Origin: JAMXLO01 sp963832895
Lineage (GTDB): Bacteria > Pseudomonadota > Alphaproteobacteria > Acetobacterales > Acetobacteraceae
NCBI GenBank assembly: GCA_963832895.1
Contig: CAWHVQ010000015.1
Span: 186,001 to 250,000 of the forward strand
Reading direction: 5' to 3'
DNA: 64,000 nt
Of the stretch, positions 1 to 9,431 are shown piece after piece (position 1 is the stretch's first letter; each line of letters begins with the position of its first letter). A program made the translations under genes and the position numbers. The notes under the pieces are model-generated. The model made no database searches, was not told where the DNA came from, and saw only the letters and a program-made list of their open reading frames with translations.

Positions 1-1
1 G

Positions 2-931
2 GTCGCCTCGGGGAAGACGCCGGAACCGCGGCACAAGGGCGCGCCCGATTTGCCGCCCGGCCTGTCGGTCGCCGAGGCATTCGCTCATGTCGTCGGTCAC
101 CTGAGCGACGTGGTCGTGCACTTCGCACCAACCGCTGCCAGTGGCCGCGAGGGCCCCGAGCCAGTGCATCAGATGCGCGTCGCGGTCCGCCGGCTGCGCT
201 CGGCGATCAAGGTGTTTCGCCCCGCAGTAAGCTCGCCCGCGGTTGATGCGGCCGACGCCGGCCTGAAGGCGCTCGCCGCGAAGCTGGCACCGACGCGGGA
301 CTGGGACGTTTTTGCGACAGAGACCGCCCTCTCGGTCGCCGCTGCGTTTACCACCGAGCCCCGCCTGCAGCGGCTGCTTGCCGCAGTGGAGCGCCGGCGG
401 CGCGCGTGTCACAACGAACTCCGCGCCTTCCTGGCCAGCGTCCAGTTCCGGCGTCTTGGCATCGAGCTCGCCTGCCTTGCCGGTGTGCAGGACTGGCCTA
501 CGATCGTCGATGAGTCGGGACAGGCAGAACTCGTCGTCGCGCTGGACGACTTCGCGGCCCGCGTGCTGGACAAGCGGCTCAAGCGACTGACCCAGATCGA
601 TGACGACCTCTCAGGCCTGGAGCCCTCCGCGCTGCACGCGATCCGTCTGCATGCCAAGCGATTGCGCTATGCTGCCGAAATCTTTGCGCCGCTCTACCCC
701 GGCAAGCCAACGCATCGCTTCATTCGTAGGCTGGGCCGACTGCAGGACCGGCTGGGCACATTGAATGATGCCGCGGTTGCGGCGAGCCTGCTCGACGAAC
801 TGTCAGGCGGCAACCACGCTTTTGCCATCGGCCTCGTGCTGGGCTTCGTCGGCGCGCACAGCGCTCGCACCCGAAAGCGGATCGACCAGGCGTGGCTCAA
901 ATTCCACACCCTGGAGCCGTTCTGGGGCTGA
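2..931 (+). CDS. CHAD domain protein, 3' part (probably CYTH-CHAD)
   Basis: The frame is open to the left edge, so the N-terminus lies outside the window; a TTG at 50 could start a shorter form. The visible part is one CHAD domain, a helical domain rich in conserved His, Arg and Lys that binds polyphosphate. The signature HQMRVAVRRLRS is seen about 60 residues in, and a second conserved helix HAIRLHAKRLRYAAE lies near the middle of the C-terminal half. The lead-in sequence before the domain resembles the linker that joins a CYTH triphosphatase domain to CHAD in two-domain proteins, so the full gene is probably CYTH-CHAD. That is inference, because the CYTH part is not in the window. The gene stands alone, 149 bases ahead of an unrelated small gene. 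Confidence 0.85.
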   Translation, partial: VASGKTPEPRHKGAPDLPPGLSVAEAFAHVVGHLSDVVVHFAPTAASGREGPEPVHQMRVAVRRLRSAIKVFRPAVSSPAVDAADAGLKALAAKLAPTRDWDVFATETALSVAAAFTTEPRLQRLLAAVERRRRACHNELRAFLASVQFRRLGIELACLAGVQDWPTIVDESGQAELVVALDDFAARVLDKRLKRLTQIDDDLSGLEPSALHAIRLHAKRLRYAAEIFAPLYPGKPTHRFIRRLGRLQDRLGTLNDAAVAASLLDELSGGNHAFAIGLVLGFVGAHSARTRKRIDQAWLKFHTLEPFWG

Positions 932-1080
932 GCTCGTTACTCGCTGAACGGCACGGACAGCGTCCTTGCCTCGTATCTCGCCGCAAGGTGTAATCCGACC
1001 GCACTGGTGACAACCGCCAGCAACACGGTGATGCAAGGCAGCGACGGTGAGCAGCATGCTCCCGCACCGAGGAGGTCGAA

Positions 1081-1602
1081 ATGGCCTATGCAAGCATGAG
1101 TTTGGCGCGCGCCGACGTCCGCTTTCCGCATATGTCGATGCCGAAGCTTCGATGGCCGCAATTGTCGCGGCGCACCCGCGCTCTGCTGATGATGGGTATC
1201 ATGATCAGCCCGGCTTTTCTCGCCGATGACATCGGCTACTGCGTCCAACGGCTGTTCCTGAGCGCCGACCAGATCGCCGTGCGGCAGGTGCCCGATCGGA
1301 CGATGCTCTCGCGGGTCAACATCTTTCACGTCGCCTGCATCGATACAAACATTCCGGAGTCGGACCGAGAGCGTCTGGCTGGATTTGCCATGCAGCAGGG
1401 CTGGCCACGTTATCCCGAGGCCGGACCAGGATGCTTCAATCCGGACCGCAATCTATTCGGCATCGTCGGGTTGAAGGCATTCAACGTCGCGTGCCCCACG
1501 ATGGCTCTGTCGGTGGCGTATCAGCGGCGTTGGGTTGCCTTCGCCGCCAATCATGGTTGGACCGCGTATCCGCAGGCTGGCGAGGGGTGCGTCGATCCGT
1601 GA
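1081..1602 (+). CDS. Hypothetical protein with two 41-residue repeats
   Basis: I do not recognise a family. The start at 1081 is supported by a GAGGAGG ribosome binding site a few bases upstream. The 173-residue product has a basic N-terminus and a hydrophobic stretch at about residues 34-48 that could be a membrane anchor or signal. The C-terminal half is an internal duplication with an offset of exactly 52 residues: FHVAC at 82-86 matches FNVAC at 134-138, QQGWPRYPEAGPGC at 105-118 matches NHGWTAYPQAGEGC at 157-170, and both copies end Asn/Asp-Pro. Each copy carries two cysteines at the same positions, which suggests a disulphide or metal site per repeat. The next gene is convergent, 14 bases beyond the stop. 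Confidence 0.65.
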   Translation: MAYASMSLARADVRFPHMSMPKLRWPQLSRRTRALLMMGIMISPAFLADDIGYCVQRLFLSADQIAVRQVPDRTMLSRVNIFHVACIDTNIPESDRERLAGFAMQQGWPRYPEAGPGCFNPDRNLFGIVGLKAFNVACPTMALSVAYQRRWVAFAANHGWTAYPQAGEGCVDP

Positions 1603-1616
1603 GCTGATACAACCGC

Positions 1617-2738
1617 TCACTCGCCCCGCATCCTCACCACCACCTTTATCGCGTCCTCGACACGGTCGCGCGCATATCTGAGCGCGGTCGGTAATTGCTC
1701 GAGCGGGAATGTGTGCGTGTGAATGAGCTTCGCATCGAACCGCCTCTGCCCCATCAAGGCAGCGGCACGATGGGTCGCGCTCTTGCCCTCGCCCCTTATC
1801 CCCAGGACATAGATGTTGTTGCGAACGATGTAGGCCAGATCGACGGAAACCGGTTCGTGCGGAAAGGCCGCGAGGCAGATGCGGCCACCACGGTTCACCA
1901 TCCGCGCCGCCTCGTTCAGCGCATCAGGCGCGCCGGAGCATTCGAGAACGTACTGCACGCCTTTGCCGCCGGTGATCCGTTGAACCGCAGTCACGGCATC
2001 GTCGTTCCTGATGTTGACAACAGCGTCGGCACCGAGGCGTTTTCCCATCTCGAGCCGACGTTCACGCGTGCCTGTCAGGATGACTGGCTGCGCCCCCAAC
2101 GCCTTGGCAACGCCGACACCCATCAGTCCGATCGGACCCGGCCCGATCACGACGACACCTTCCCCAGCGATGATGCCGCCCAGCACATCGAGACCATACA
2201 TGGCCGTGCCGGCGGTTACGATCAAAGTTGCCTCTTCATCCGACATCTCGCGCGGCACATGAACCATCGTGTTCACGTGGTTCACCGCATATTCGGCAAA
2301 TCCACCGTCGGTGCTGAATCCGTTCGCACGATGGCCCCGGCTGTGAAAGCCATAGTTCAGGCAGGAGGTATACATGCCTTCGCGGCAGCGCTGGCAACGG
2401 CCGCACCCGGCATGAATCTCCACCGCAACGCGATCGCCGAGCTGGAATTCGTCGGTGGTCGGCCCGAGTTTGACCACGGTGCCCATGTATTCGTGACCAG
2501 GCGTATAACCCTTGTTGAAGGGTAGTTCCCCCTCGATCGAGGCCGGCAGACCGTGCCGGATGATCTCAAGATCGGTCGCGCAAATCGCAACCGCGTCTAT
2601 CCGCACAAGCACTTCAGCAGGGCCAGGTTCCGGAACCGGCTTTTCGACCAGGGCCAGCTCCTCAGGCTCGCCGAGTACCCAGGCCTTCATGGTGGCTGGG
2701 ATCCGGTATTCGTTGGAAGCGGCGTGCGTCACACCCAT
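1617..2738 (-). CDS. Zinc-dependent alcohol dehydrogenase (MDR superfamily)
   Basis: A 373-residue medium-chain dehydrogenase/reductase of the threonine/sorbitol dehydrogenase type. Catalytic zinc ligands are seen as Cys in AICATD and His-Glu in GHEYMG. The structural zinc lobe has the four-cysteine pattern CGRCQRCREGMYTSC. The NAD(P)-binding turn is GPGPIG. It should oxidise a secondary or polyol-type alcohol with NAD(P)+; the substrate cannot be read from the sequence. The first 16 residues before MKAWVLGEPE are extra compared with relatives, so a start at that inner Met is possible. It is divergent from a second zinc dehydrogenase at 2906, and the two share a 167-base control region. The pair is not a recent duplication, since the proteins differ throughout. 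Confidence 0.88.
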   Translation of the reverse strand: MGVTHAASNEYRIPATMKAWVLGEPEELALVEKPVPEPGPAEVLVRIDAVAICATDLEIIRHGLPASIEGELPFNKGYTPGHEYMGTVVKLGPTTDEFQLGDRVAVEIHAGCGRCQRCREGMYTSCLNYGFHSRGHRANGFSTDGGFAEYAVNHVNTMVHVPREMSDEEATLIVTAGTAMYGLDVLGGIIAGEGVVVIGPGPIGLMGVGVAKALGAQPVILTGTRERRLEMGKRLGADAVVNIRNDDAVTAVQRITGGKGVQYVLECSGAPDALNEAARMVNRGGRICLAAFPHEPVSVDLAYIVRNNIYVLGIRGEGKSATHRAAALMGQRRFDAKLIHTHTFPLEQLPTALRYARDRVEDAIKVVVRMRGE

Positions 2739-2825
2739 TCACCAAACCTTTCCTGACACTTTCGAGCGTACTGTTCGCGGTCGGCGATAGCAATGCCGCG
2801 CGGGAGAGAACGTCTCGATTGGTAT

Positions 2826-2853
2826 TTGACAATCTACGGTGAACATCGACAAT
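2826..2853 (+). promoter_or_regulatory. Possible sigma-70 promoter for the dehydrogenase at 2906
   Basis: TTGACA at 2826-2831 matches the -35 consensus and is followed after 16 bases by GACAAT at 2848-2853, which matches four of six -10 positions. It lies in the divergent gap between the two alcohol dehydrogenases. This is a motif call only. Confidence 0.3.
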
Positions 2854-2905
2854 CCGCGCCCGCAAGCCCATGCCAAATCTTCGATCCAATACAAGGAGGC
2901 CGTTG

Positions 2906-3925
2906 ATGCCGAAGATGCGCGTCGTTCAACTAGGCAAGAAAAACGCTCCCTTCGAGCTGGTCGAGCGGGAATTGCCGCAGCCTGGGCCGGGAGAAGTGCG
3001 CGTCAAAGTGCAGGCGTGTGGCGTCTGCCACAGTGATTCGATCGCCAAGGAAGGGCTGTTACCGTCAGTGCCGTATCCGATCGTGCCGGGGCACGAAATC
3101 GCCGGGGTGATTGACGCGGTCGGCAGCGGCGTGATCGGCTGGACAGAGGGCACGCGTGTCGGTGTTGGCTGGTTCGGCGGCCATTGCGGACGGTGCGAGC
3201 CATGCCGCCGTGGCTATCTCATCGATTGCCGTAACCTGCGTATACCTGGCATCACCTATGACGGCGGTTATGCCGAGGCGATGGTCGCGCCCGCCGATGC
3301 GCTGGCGCTGATCCCGGATAACCTCGCGCCGACGGATGCGGCGCCGCTGCTGTGCGCGGGCGTCACGACCTTCCACGCCCTGCGCGAAAGCGGGGCGCGC
3401 CCTGGCGATCTCGTCGCCATCTTCGGCATCGGCGGCCTCGGCCATCTTGGCGTCCAGTTCGCTGCGAAGATGGGGTTTCGCACGGTCGCCGTCGCCCGTG
3501 GTCGCGACAAAGAAGCGCTGGCACGGCAGCTCGGCGCCCATATCTATCTCGATAGCGACTCACAGGACGTGGCGATGGAACTGATGAGGCTCGGCGGCGC
3601 CAAGACGATCCTGGCGACCGTAACCAGCGGCAAGGCAATGAGCGCGATGATCCCGGGCCTGGCGGTCCGCGGCCGGCTCGTTGTGATCGGCGTCGGGATG
3701 GACCCGATCGAAGTCTCCCCACTCGACCTGATCGGCGCCAGCCGCACGGTAACCGGCCATGCTGCTGGCGCTTCGATCAATTCGCAGGACACCTTGGCCT
3801 TCAGCACACTGACCGGTGTGCGGCCGACCATCGAGACCGTCCCGCTAGAACGCGCCGCGGAGGCCTATGACAAGATGATGAGCGGCGAGGCCCGCTTCCG
3901 CATGGTGCTCACAACCGGCATGTGA
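2906..3925 (+). CDS. Zinc-dependent alcohol dehydrogenase (AdhP/AdhA-like)
   Basis: A 339-residue zinc alcohol dehydrogenase. The start at 2906 is fixed by AAGGAGG at 2893-2899. Catalytic zinc residues are in CGVCHSD and GHE, the structural zinc cysteines are in CGRCEPCRRGYLIDC, and the dinucleotide-binding turn is GIGGLGHLG. The CGVCHSD and CAGVTTFHAL elements place it with the primary-alcohol/aldehyde AdhP-like group. Expected reaction: reversible NAD(P)-dependent oxidation of an alcohol to an aldehyde in the cytosol. It is followed 129 bases later by an efflux pump gene on the same strand, with no evidence that they share a function. Confidence 0.88.
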   Translation: MPKMRVVQLGKKNAPFELVERELPQPGPGEVRVKVQACGVCHSDSIAKEGLLPSVPYPIVPGHEIAGVIDAVGSGVIGWTEGTRVGVGWFGGHCGRCEPCRRGYLIDCRNLRIPGITYDGGYAEAMVAPADALALIPDNLAPTDAAPLLCAGVTTFHALRESGARPGDLVAIFGIGGLGHLGVQFAAKMGFRTVAVARGRDKEALARQLGAHIYLDSDSQDVAMELMRLGGAKTILATVTSGKAMSAMIPGLAVRGRLVVIGVGMDPIEVSPLDLIGASRTVTGHAAGASINSQDTLAFSTLTGVRPTIETVPLERAAEAYDKMMSGEARFRMVLTTGM

Positions 3926-4054
3926 GCAGATCCGCCTTCCCGATCATCATGGTGCACCGCGGCAAGCACTCTATTACCGTTTGACTGCGACCAACCCTTG
4001 TCCGCATGCTCGCGGCCTGCACTGCAGATGACGGGACGACGACAGGTCGCCATC

Positions 4055-5581
4055 ATGCCGGGAGAGACTGTCCACCACGAGACGCCGCATCGGGCGATGA
4101 TCACGGCGTGCGCGATCGGCGCCACGGTGCTGCAGTTGCTCGACCAGACCATCGCCAACGTGGCGCTGCCGTATATGCAAGGCAGCTTCTCCGCCAGCTT
4201 CGACGAGATCCTCTGGGTCCTGACCTCCTACATCACCGCGTCCGCGATCATGACCGCGCCGGTCGGCTGGCTGGCGGCACGCTTCGGGCGCAAGCCGCTC
4301 TACGTCGGCTGCATCATCGGCTTTACCATCGCCTCCATGCTCTGCGGCGCGGCGCAGTCGCTAGGCCAGATCGTGTCGTTCCGCGTGCTCCAGGGCATGT
4401 TCGGCGCCGCCCTGGTACCGTTGTCGCAGGCCACTCTGCTCGACATCTACCCCTATGAGCGACGCGGTTTCGCCATGGCGATCTGGGGGGTCGGCGTGAT
4501 GCTCGGCCCGATCATGGGCCCGACGGTCGGCGGTTGGCTGACCGCGAACTATAGCTGGCGCTGGGTGTTCTATATCAATCTGCCATTCGGCCTGCTGGCC
4601 GCCGCCGGATTGATGGTGTTCCTGCCCGGCGGCAGTGGGCAGGGCAAACTGCGCTTCGACTGGCTCGGCTTCAGCGTGCTGACACTGGCGATCGGCGCCA
4701 TGCAACTGATGCTCGATCGCGGCGAGGACCAGGACTGGTTCACCTCTCGTGAGATCATCACCGAGGCGGTGCTCGCCAGCCTGGGATTGTACTTGTTCCT
4801 GATCCACATCGCTTACGCCCGTGAACCGCTGATCCGGCCCGAGCTGTTCAAGGACATCAACTTCTCGTCCGGTCTCGTGCTGATGTTCATGGTCGGCACC
4901 CTTATGGTGTCCAGCCTCGCGCTGATGACCCCATGGCTTCAGGTGCTGAGCAATTATCCGGTGGAGACGGCTGGGCTGATAATGGCACCGCGCGGAATTG
5001 GCAGCCTGGTAACCACCATGATCGGCGGCCGGCTGTCGGGGCGGGTTGACGCACGGCTGCTGGTGGGAAGCGGGTTGCTGATGCTCTCCTACACGTTTTG
5101 GCGGATGACCGGCTGGACGCCCGACGTGTCGGAGCGCGAAATCATCATCACGGTCGTGATCCAGGGCGCCGCGATGGGCCTGGTGTTCTCCCCGCTCCAG
5201 GTACTGGCCTTCGTCACATTGGCGCCCACGATGCGGACCGAGGGCGCGTCGCTGTTCAGCCTGTTGCGGAACCTCGGCGCGGCCATCGGCGTCTCGGTCT
5301 TTTCGTCGGCACTGGCGCATAATTCCCAGGCGATGCATGAGATGATCGGTGCGTCGGTCACGCCGTTCAATCGCGCGCTGCAGGCGCTCGAGACGCCGCA
5401 TCATTGGCTCGATCCGACGACGCGGCACGGTGCTGCACTGCTGGACCGGGTCGTCAACCAGCAGGCGCAGATCGTAGCCTATGCCGACGACTACGTCCTT
5501 CTGATCATGACAACCTTGCCGGCGCTGTTGCTGCTGTTGCTGATGCGCATGCCACGAAAGGGGATCAGCCCGGCAGAGTGA
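4055..5581 (+). CDS. DHA2-family MFS multidrug efflux permease (EmrB-like)
   Basis: A roughly 508-residue, 14-helix drug:H+ antiporter of the major facilitator superfamily. TM1 carries LLDQTIANVALP, the classical DHA2 motif. The loop motif GWLAARFGRKPLY and the antiporter motif around GVGVMLGPIMGPTVGG are present. The Met at 4055 gives the usual short N-terminus; earlier TTG and ATG codons in frame are possible. No HlyD/EmrA-type partner adjoins it, which is unusual for the family. A close paralogue lies at 37584-39104, also without a partner. The 3' end overlaps the convergent AlgX-like gene by 91 bases. Confidence 0.88.
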   Translation: MPGETVHHETPHRAMITACAIGATVLQLLDQTIANVALPYMQGSFSASFDEILWVLTSYITASAIMTAPVGWLAARFGRKPLYVGCIIGFTIASMLCGAAQSLGQIVSFRVLQGMFGAALVPLSQATLLDIYPYERRGFAMAIWGVGVMLGPIMGPTVGGWLTANYSWRWVFYINLPFGLLAAAGLMVFLPGGSGQGKLRFDWLGFSVLTLAIGAMQLMLDRGEDQDWFTSREIITEAVLASLGLYLFLIHIAYAREPLIRPELFKDINFSSGLVLMFMVGTLMVSSLALMTPWLQVLSNYPVETAGLIMAPRGIGSLVTTMIGGRLSGRVDARLLVGSGLLMLSYTFWRMTGWTPDVSEREIIITVVIQGAAMGLVFSPLQVLAFVTLAPTMRTEGASLFSLLRNLGAAIGVSVFSSALAHNSQAMHEMIGASVTPFNRALQALETPHHWLDPTTRHGAALLDRVVNQQAQIVAYADDYVLLIMTTLPALLLLLLMRMPRKGISPAE

Positions 5582-6810
5582 TCATCGCGAGTCCCGGCAA
5601 GTCTTGCCACTTCGCGCATCATCAGCTCACCCTGCATACTGTTCGGCGCCGTCGCGTCGTTCTCTTCTAGAAATATCACGTCAGCGTCGAGCAGGGACGC
5701 GCGGCGCGCGTCAGCATCGACCGGCAGATCGTACAATCGACCGACGGCGTAGCGGATATGATTATGATCCCGGTAGAACCAGTCGATTATCTCGGGCGGG
5801 CAGCCGAGCCTCTCCAACGTGCTGTTGAGCAGGCGAAGAAAACTGCCCCCAACCTCCGTGATCGATATCGTATGACAGCCATTCGGCGGCGGGCTCGACT
5901 GGTAGGTCAATATCGGCACCGGATAATGCGTATCCGGGTATGGCAGATTGATGATGTCCAGCAGATCGCGATCACTGCCCTGTGGATGATACGATATCCG
6001 CCAGGTGAAGTTCAGCGTTGCCAGGAGTGGCGCAGGTCGCTGAGCATTCACGGCCGCGATCACCTTCTGCGTCCCGAGCGCGGATCCCAACGAGTTCCAG
6101 TGAATACCGCCACGTGGAAACATGCTCACGCCATATGTCTCGCGAGCGGCGGTCATCTCCGATGCGGTATCGACGAACTGCACCCCATGACGCGTCAATA
6201 TCTTGTCGTACAGGTCGAGCTTCTCGGCTCGGTTCTTGGCATTGCCCGGGCAGGCGTAGCGGTCCGGAATGATCTGCGGCTCCTGTGCCACCTTGGACGG
6301 TGTGATGATATAGAGGAAAACCTTGCCGCGCGCGTTGAAGAAGTCCTGCACCCGACAAATCCGCGTAGCCCAGTCTCCGCCCGCGGTCTGCAATTTTGCC
6401 GGATCGCGACCGCAATACTCGTTCAGGTAATTCATCTCGAATAGCTGCTGGTCCCGCCCAACAATGACAGAGTCCGGCCCGACCAGGCCTGCTTCCGGGA
6501 CCATACCCAGCAGCGAGTAGTAGATCTGTCCTTTCCAACCGACCGCCATTTTGAACACTGGCGAGAGCTGGCCAATCGAGCGCGAAACCCACCGCTGGTA
6601 TGTCCCGGTGAGCACCGCGTCGAGCGACAATATCGGTGCAGCTTCCCCGATGACACCGGCAATCGTCGTCTTCGTACGGAAACGAAGCGACGGATTGATT
6701 TCGCCGGCCGTTGTGTTCCACATCAGGTAGAACCACGAGATCAATGGCAACGATGCTCCGACGATGAGCGGCAGATAGCGTAGTTTCAGCCAGGCGGGCC
6801 GGCGCCACAT
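5491..6810 (-). CDS. AlgX/AlgJ-like SGNH acetyltransferase-type protein
   Basis: A 439-residue protein starting at the ATG just after the MBOAT stop (TGA-C-ATG arrangement). One membrane segment lies at about residues 10-30, followed by a large extracytoplasmic domain. Two SGNH-type elements are visible: GGSFLRLL, where the Ser would be the nucleophile, and GGIHWN, where His would be the base. In AlgX the His motif reads DxHW; here the Asp position is Gly, so activity is uncertain. Such proteins work with an MBOAT membrane acyltransferase to O-acetylate an exported polysaccharide. Here the MBOAT upstream is broken, so this gene may have lost its partner. Its 3' end overlaps the MFS gene by 91 bases. 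Confidence 0.7.
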   Translation of the reverse strand: MWRRPAWLKLRYLPLIVGASLPLISWFYLMWNTTAGEINPSLRFRTKTTIAGVIGEAAPILSLDAVLTGTYQRWVSRSIGQLSPVFKMAVGWKGQIYYSLLGMVPEAGLVGPDSVIVGRDQQLFEMNYLNEYCGRDPAKLQTAGGDWATRICRVQDFFNARGKVFLYIITPSKVAQEPQIIPDRYACPGNAKNRAEKLDLYDKILTRHGVQFVDTASEMTAARETYGVSMFPRGGIHWNSLGSALGTQKVIAAVNAQRPAPLLATLNFTWRISYHPQGSDRDLLDIINLPYPDTHYPVPILTYQSSPPPNGCHTISITEVGGSFLRLLNSTLERLGCPPEIIDWFYRDHNHIRYAVGRLYDLPVDADARRASLLDADVIFLEENDATAPNSMQGELMMREVARLAGTRDDHSAGLIPFRGMRISNSSNSAGKVVMIRRT

Positions 6811-6811
6811 G

Positions 6812-7806
6812 TCAGAACCGGAAATACAGGAACGGCTTGAACGGATCGGCAACCGCCTTCCCCACGGCCAGCACGAACACCAGCGATATCGCTGTCTGCA
6901 TCGCAAGCGTGCATCCCGGGCTGGCGAAAACCAGGGTGAGCGAAATGTGCCAACGGCGCCAGAACTCGGTTATGCTGCAGGAGATATATGGCATGTCGAA
7001 GTTCTCCCGCAGACGGAAGCCCAGCATACGGGCGATGCCGATTGCCATGTCGGAATACCCCGAGGAGTCGAAGTAGATTTGGAACGCGAAAAAAGCACCC
7101 CGCCCCAGGCCTCACTGAAGCCGATACCGCCAGGGTCCAGCGCGAAGATCTGGTCGGCCCCGGTGGCCAAGGTGTCGGCTATCAACGTCTTCTTGGCCAC
7201 CCCCATCATGAAGCGGAGGAATCCAACGGAAATGTCATCGTAGCGCGCCACCGGCAGCGCGTAGAGCCGGCTCTCCATCTCATGGTATTTGATGATCGGG
7301 CCGGCGAGCAGTTTCGGAAAGAAGCACACATAGAGCAGGTAGGTGGCGAACCGTTGCGCGGGACGGCTGATCCTGCGGTAGATGTCAACGAGATAGGTGA
7401 TCTTCTCGAAAACAATGAACGAGACCCCTACCGGTAAAATGATGTACGGCACGGGGATCGCTTTGACCGCTAGTCCGTGCAGGATCCCATTCAGGTTCTC
7501 GATCAGAAACCGCGTGTACTTGTAGTGGACGAGGATTCCAAGATTGACGATTACGCCAACGGCAAGCAGCAGTTTGGCTTGCCGCGACTGGCGCGATAGG
7601 CCGTCGATGCGCTTGGCGATAAGGTGGTCGCTCACTGCCGATGCCACCACGAGTGGCACGAACAGCGGTTCGCTCCAGGTGTAGAACAGCACGCTGGCGA
7701 TAAGAATGACGCCTCGCCGCACTTCCTCGCGCCGCTCGCCGAGCAGGTAGATGAGGTAAAATGTCGGAAAGAAGACAAACAGAAACAGCGGCTCGTAGAA
7801 CAGCAT
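6812..7806 (-). pseudogene. MBOAT O-acyltransferase (AlgI-like), frameshifted and internally deleted
   Basis: The N-terminus MLFYEPLFLFVFFP and the body up to EAWGG read as a normal MBOAT/AlgI protein. Frame is then lost at a run of six A on the plus strand (7089-7094); one more base would restore the expected phrase FFAFQIYFDSSGYSD. In the new frame the family motif EFWRRWHISL appears (about 6935-6965), but the sequence then jumps directly to the C-terminal tail ending PFLYFRF. The region that normally follows, including the conserved His of the catalytic LWHG-type motif, is missing. The whole spans about 330 codons against 460-500 usual. I read this as a decayed gene, because the deletion cannot be explained by a single sequencing error. 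It normally partners the AlgX-like gene downstream. Confidence 0.8.
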
Positions 7807-7926
7807 TGCGGCTATGTAGAAGGCGGTTGTCGCGGTGGCAACGACAAAGGGCACCACTGCATAATGCGCACCGCGTTATCCAAACTCTTTGAACATCGGC
7901 CGGCGTGCGCCGTGCCGCTTTGTCGT

Positions 7927-9231
7927 TCAGTGCAAAGCCGATCCACCGCCAACAGGAACACCCGCGTTGCCCGCACGCCGCCCGTGCAACAGCCGACGCG
8001 CATCGTCCACACGGTCCACGTTGAGATAGGCCTTCAACAATGTGAACCTCACCAGGTCGAGCTGCGCGTGGCTGCCGCCGATTCGTTCAAGTTCGCCGGC
8101 AATCGGTTCAAGCGCGTCGATCGCGGCCGAAAAGTCTCGCCCTTCGAAAGCGGCGAAGGCGTGCGCCACGGCTGGAACGAAGTGGCCCGACGGATAACGA
8201 CCCTGTCGCGCGAGCTCCTCCATCTGCCGCACGCGTGCCTCCAGCGCGGCGTCATCGCCTGCCACGGCCTGCGCGAGCGCGATGTGCATGTCGGAGAAGG
8301 CCGCGCCGGCGCGCGGGAACGCGCCGTGCGCAAAGTCGTGCATCATGCGCCATGCGTCGCGGTCACGCGGATGCCCGGCAAGTTCCCAGCGCCACAAGAA
8401 CGAAACCGCATCGTTCAGCTTCCCACGTGGCGGGCCGCTGTGCACATCGGGCGAGAAGGCTTCCGAGAACAGCCGGAGCGCCACCGCCGCGTTGCCGGCC
8501 TCGAGTTCGCCCAGCGCGAGATGCCAACTCAGATGGCTGAACAACAGGCCATTGCGCGGATATGTGGTGAGCCAGGACGCCAGGAAGCTGCGAGCGGCGT
8601 CCGGATCGCCCTCCTCGTAGCACAGGTGCGCACGGGCGTGAGCTGCCCAGGGGTTGTTCGGGTTCTGCGCGAACGATCGATCGATCTTCGGGCGAGCGGC
8701 GTCTCGCTGTCCATTCTCGGAGAACGCCATGCCGTGATGGGCCGTGAACCACCAATCGTCACCGTAGCTCGAGGCAAGCCCGTCCAGCAGGTCCAGCAGC
8801 GCGCGCTTCTGCCCGGCGCGGCCGGAACTGCCGATCAGGCCGTTGGTGAACGCGGTGGTGCCAAGCACCATCACGTCTCGTGGCCACCCGTCCAGGTGCG
8901 CAGGTAACGCAGCAAGCGCGGATTCGGTGTCGCCCACTGAAAGCCGGTCGAAGAACGCGATATGGCTGGCTTCCCGCGCCGGCAGGCCGCCGGCCACCGA
9001 ATTGGCCACCGCCATCGACTCGCGTGCCGCCGGCGCGTCTCCGCGTTCCAGCAGGACGTGTGCCCTCGCGGCATGGGCGAGGGCAAAGCCGGGATCGGCG
9101 GCGATGGCGCGATCAAACGCCACGATCGCACCAGGGTACATGGTCAGCTTCGCCTGGCAGCCCTGTACGTAGGCGTCCCGCGCCACGGACGAGGCGGTGG
9201 ACAAGGGAAGATCGTATCGGTCGGTCAGCAT
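7927..9231 (-). CDS. TPR protein of the TTC38 family
   Basis: A 434-residue cytosolic helical-repeat protein starting MLTDRYDLPLST. It resembles tetratricopeptide repeat protein 38, found in many proteobacteria and in animals with no settled role. Helical pairs recur through the protein, for example AFDRAIAADPGFALAHAARA and FAQNPNNPWAAHARAHL. The WWFTAHHGMAF segment in the centre is typical of the family. No catalytic motif is seen. An in-frame extension upstream to 9336 exists but has no family resemblance, so the Met at 9231 is preferred. It lies upstream of the broken MBOAT gene on the same strand, separated by 120 bases. Confidence 0.72.
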   Translation of the reverse strand: MLTDRYDLPLSTASSVARDAYVQGCQAKLTMYPGAIVAFDRAIAADPGFALAHAARAHVLLERGDAPAARESMAVANSVAGGLPAREASHIAFFDRLSVGDTESALAALPAHLDGWPRDVMVLGTTAFTNGLIGSSGRAGQKRALLDLLDGLASSYGDDWWFTAHHGMAFSENGQRDAARPKIDRSFAQNPNNPWAAHARAHLCYEEGDPDAARSFLASWLTTYPRNGLLFSHLSWHLALGELEAGNAAVALRLFSEAFSPDVHSGPPRGKLNDAVSFLWRWELAGHPRDRDAWRMMHDFAHGAFPRAGAAFSDMHIALAQAVAGDDAALEARVRQMEELARQGRYPSGHFVPAVAHAFAAFEGRDFSAAIDALEPIAGELERIGGSHAQLDLVRFTLLKAYLNVDRVDDARRLLHGRRAGNAGVPVGGGSALH

Positions 9232-9431
9232 ACGGGATCCTCGTCGCGGAATTCGCCGGAACCATACGATCCGCTTCGGCGTCCACGGAAGGGCCGGCAG
9301 AGCCGCTACAATCTTGGGATCGTCGCATATTGCCAAGGACCTTCACTATGTCCTGTTGGTTGAAGCCGTGACGGCCGCATAGTCCGCTCGACAGAGCGAT
9401 CGCTGGGTCTGCGTAAGGGAGTGACTACGAC

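Noticed and set aside
4361..5428. 355-codon antisense ORF over the MFS gene
   Set aside because: Gln/His/Arg-rich shadow frame; the membrane protein on the other strand is real.
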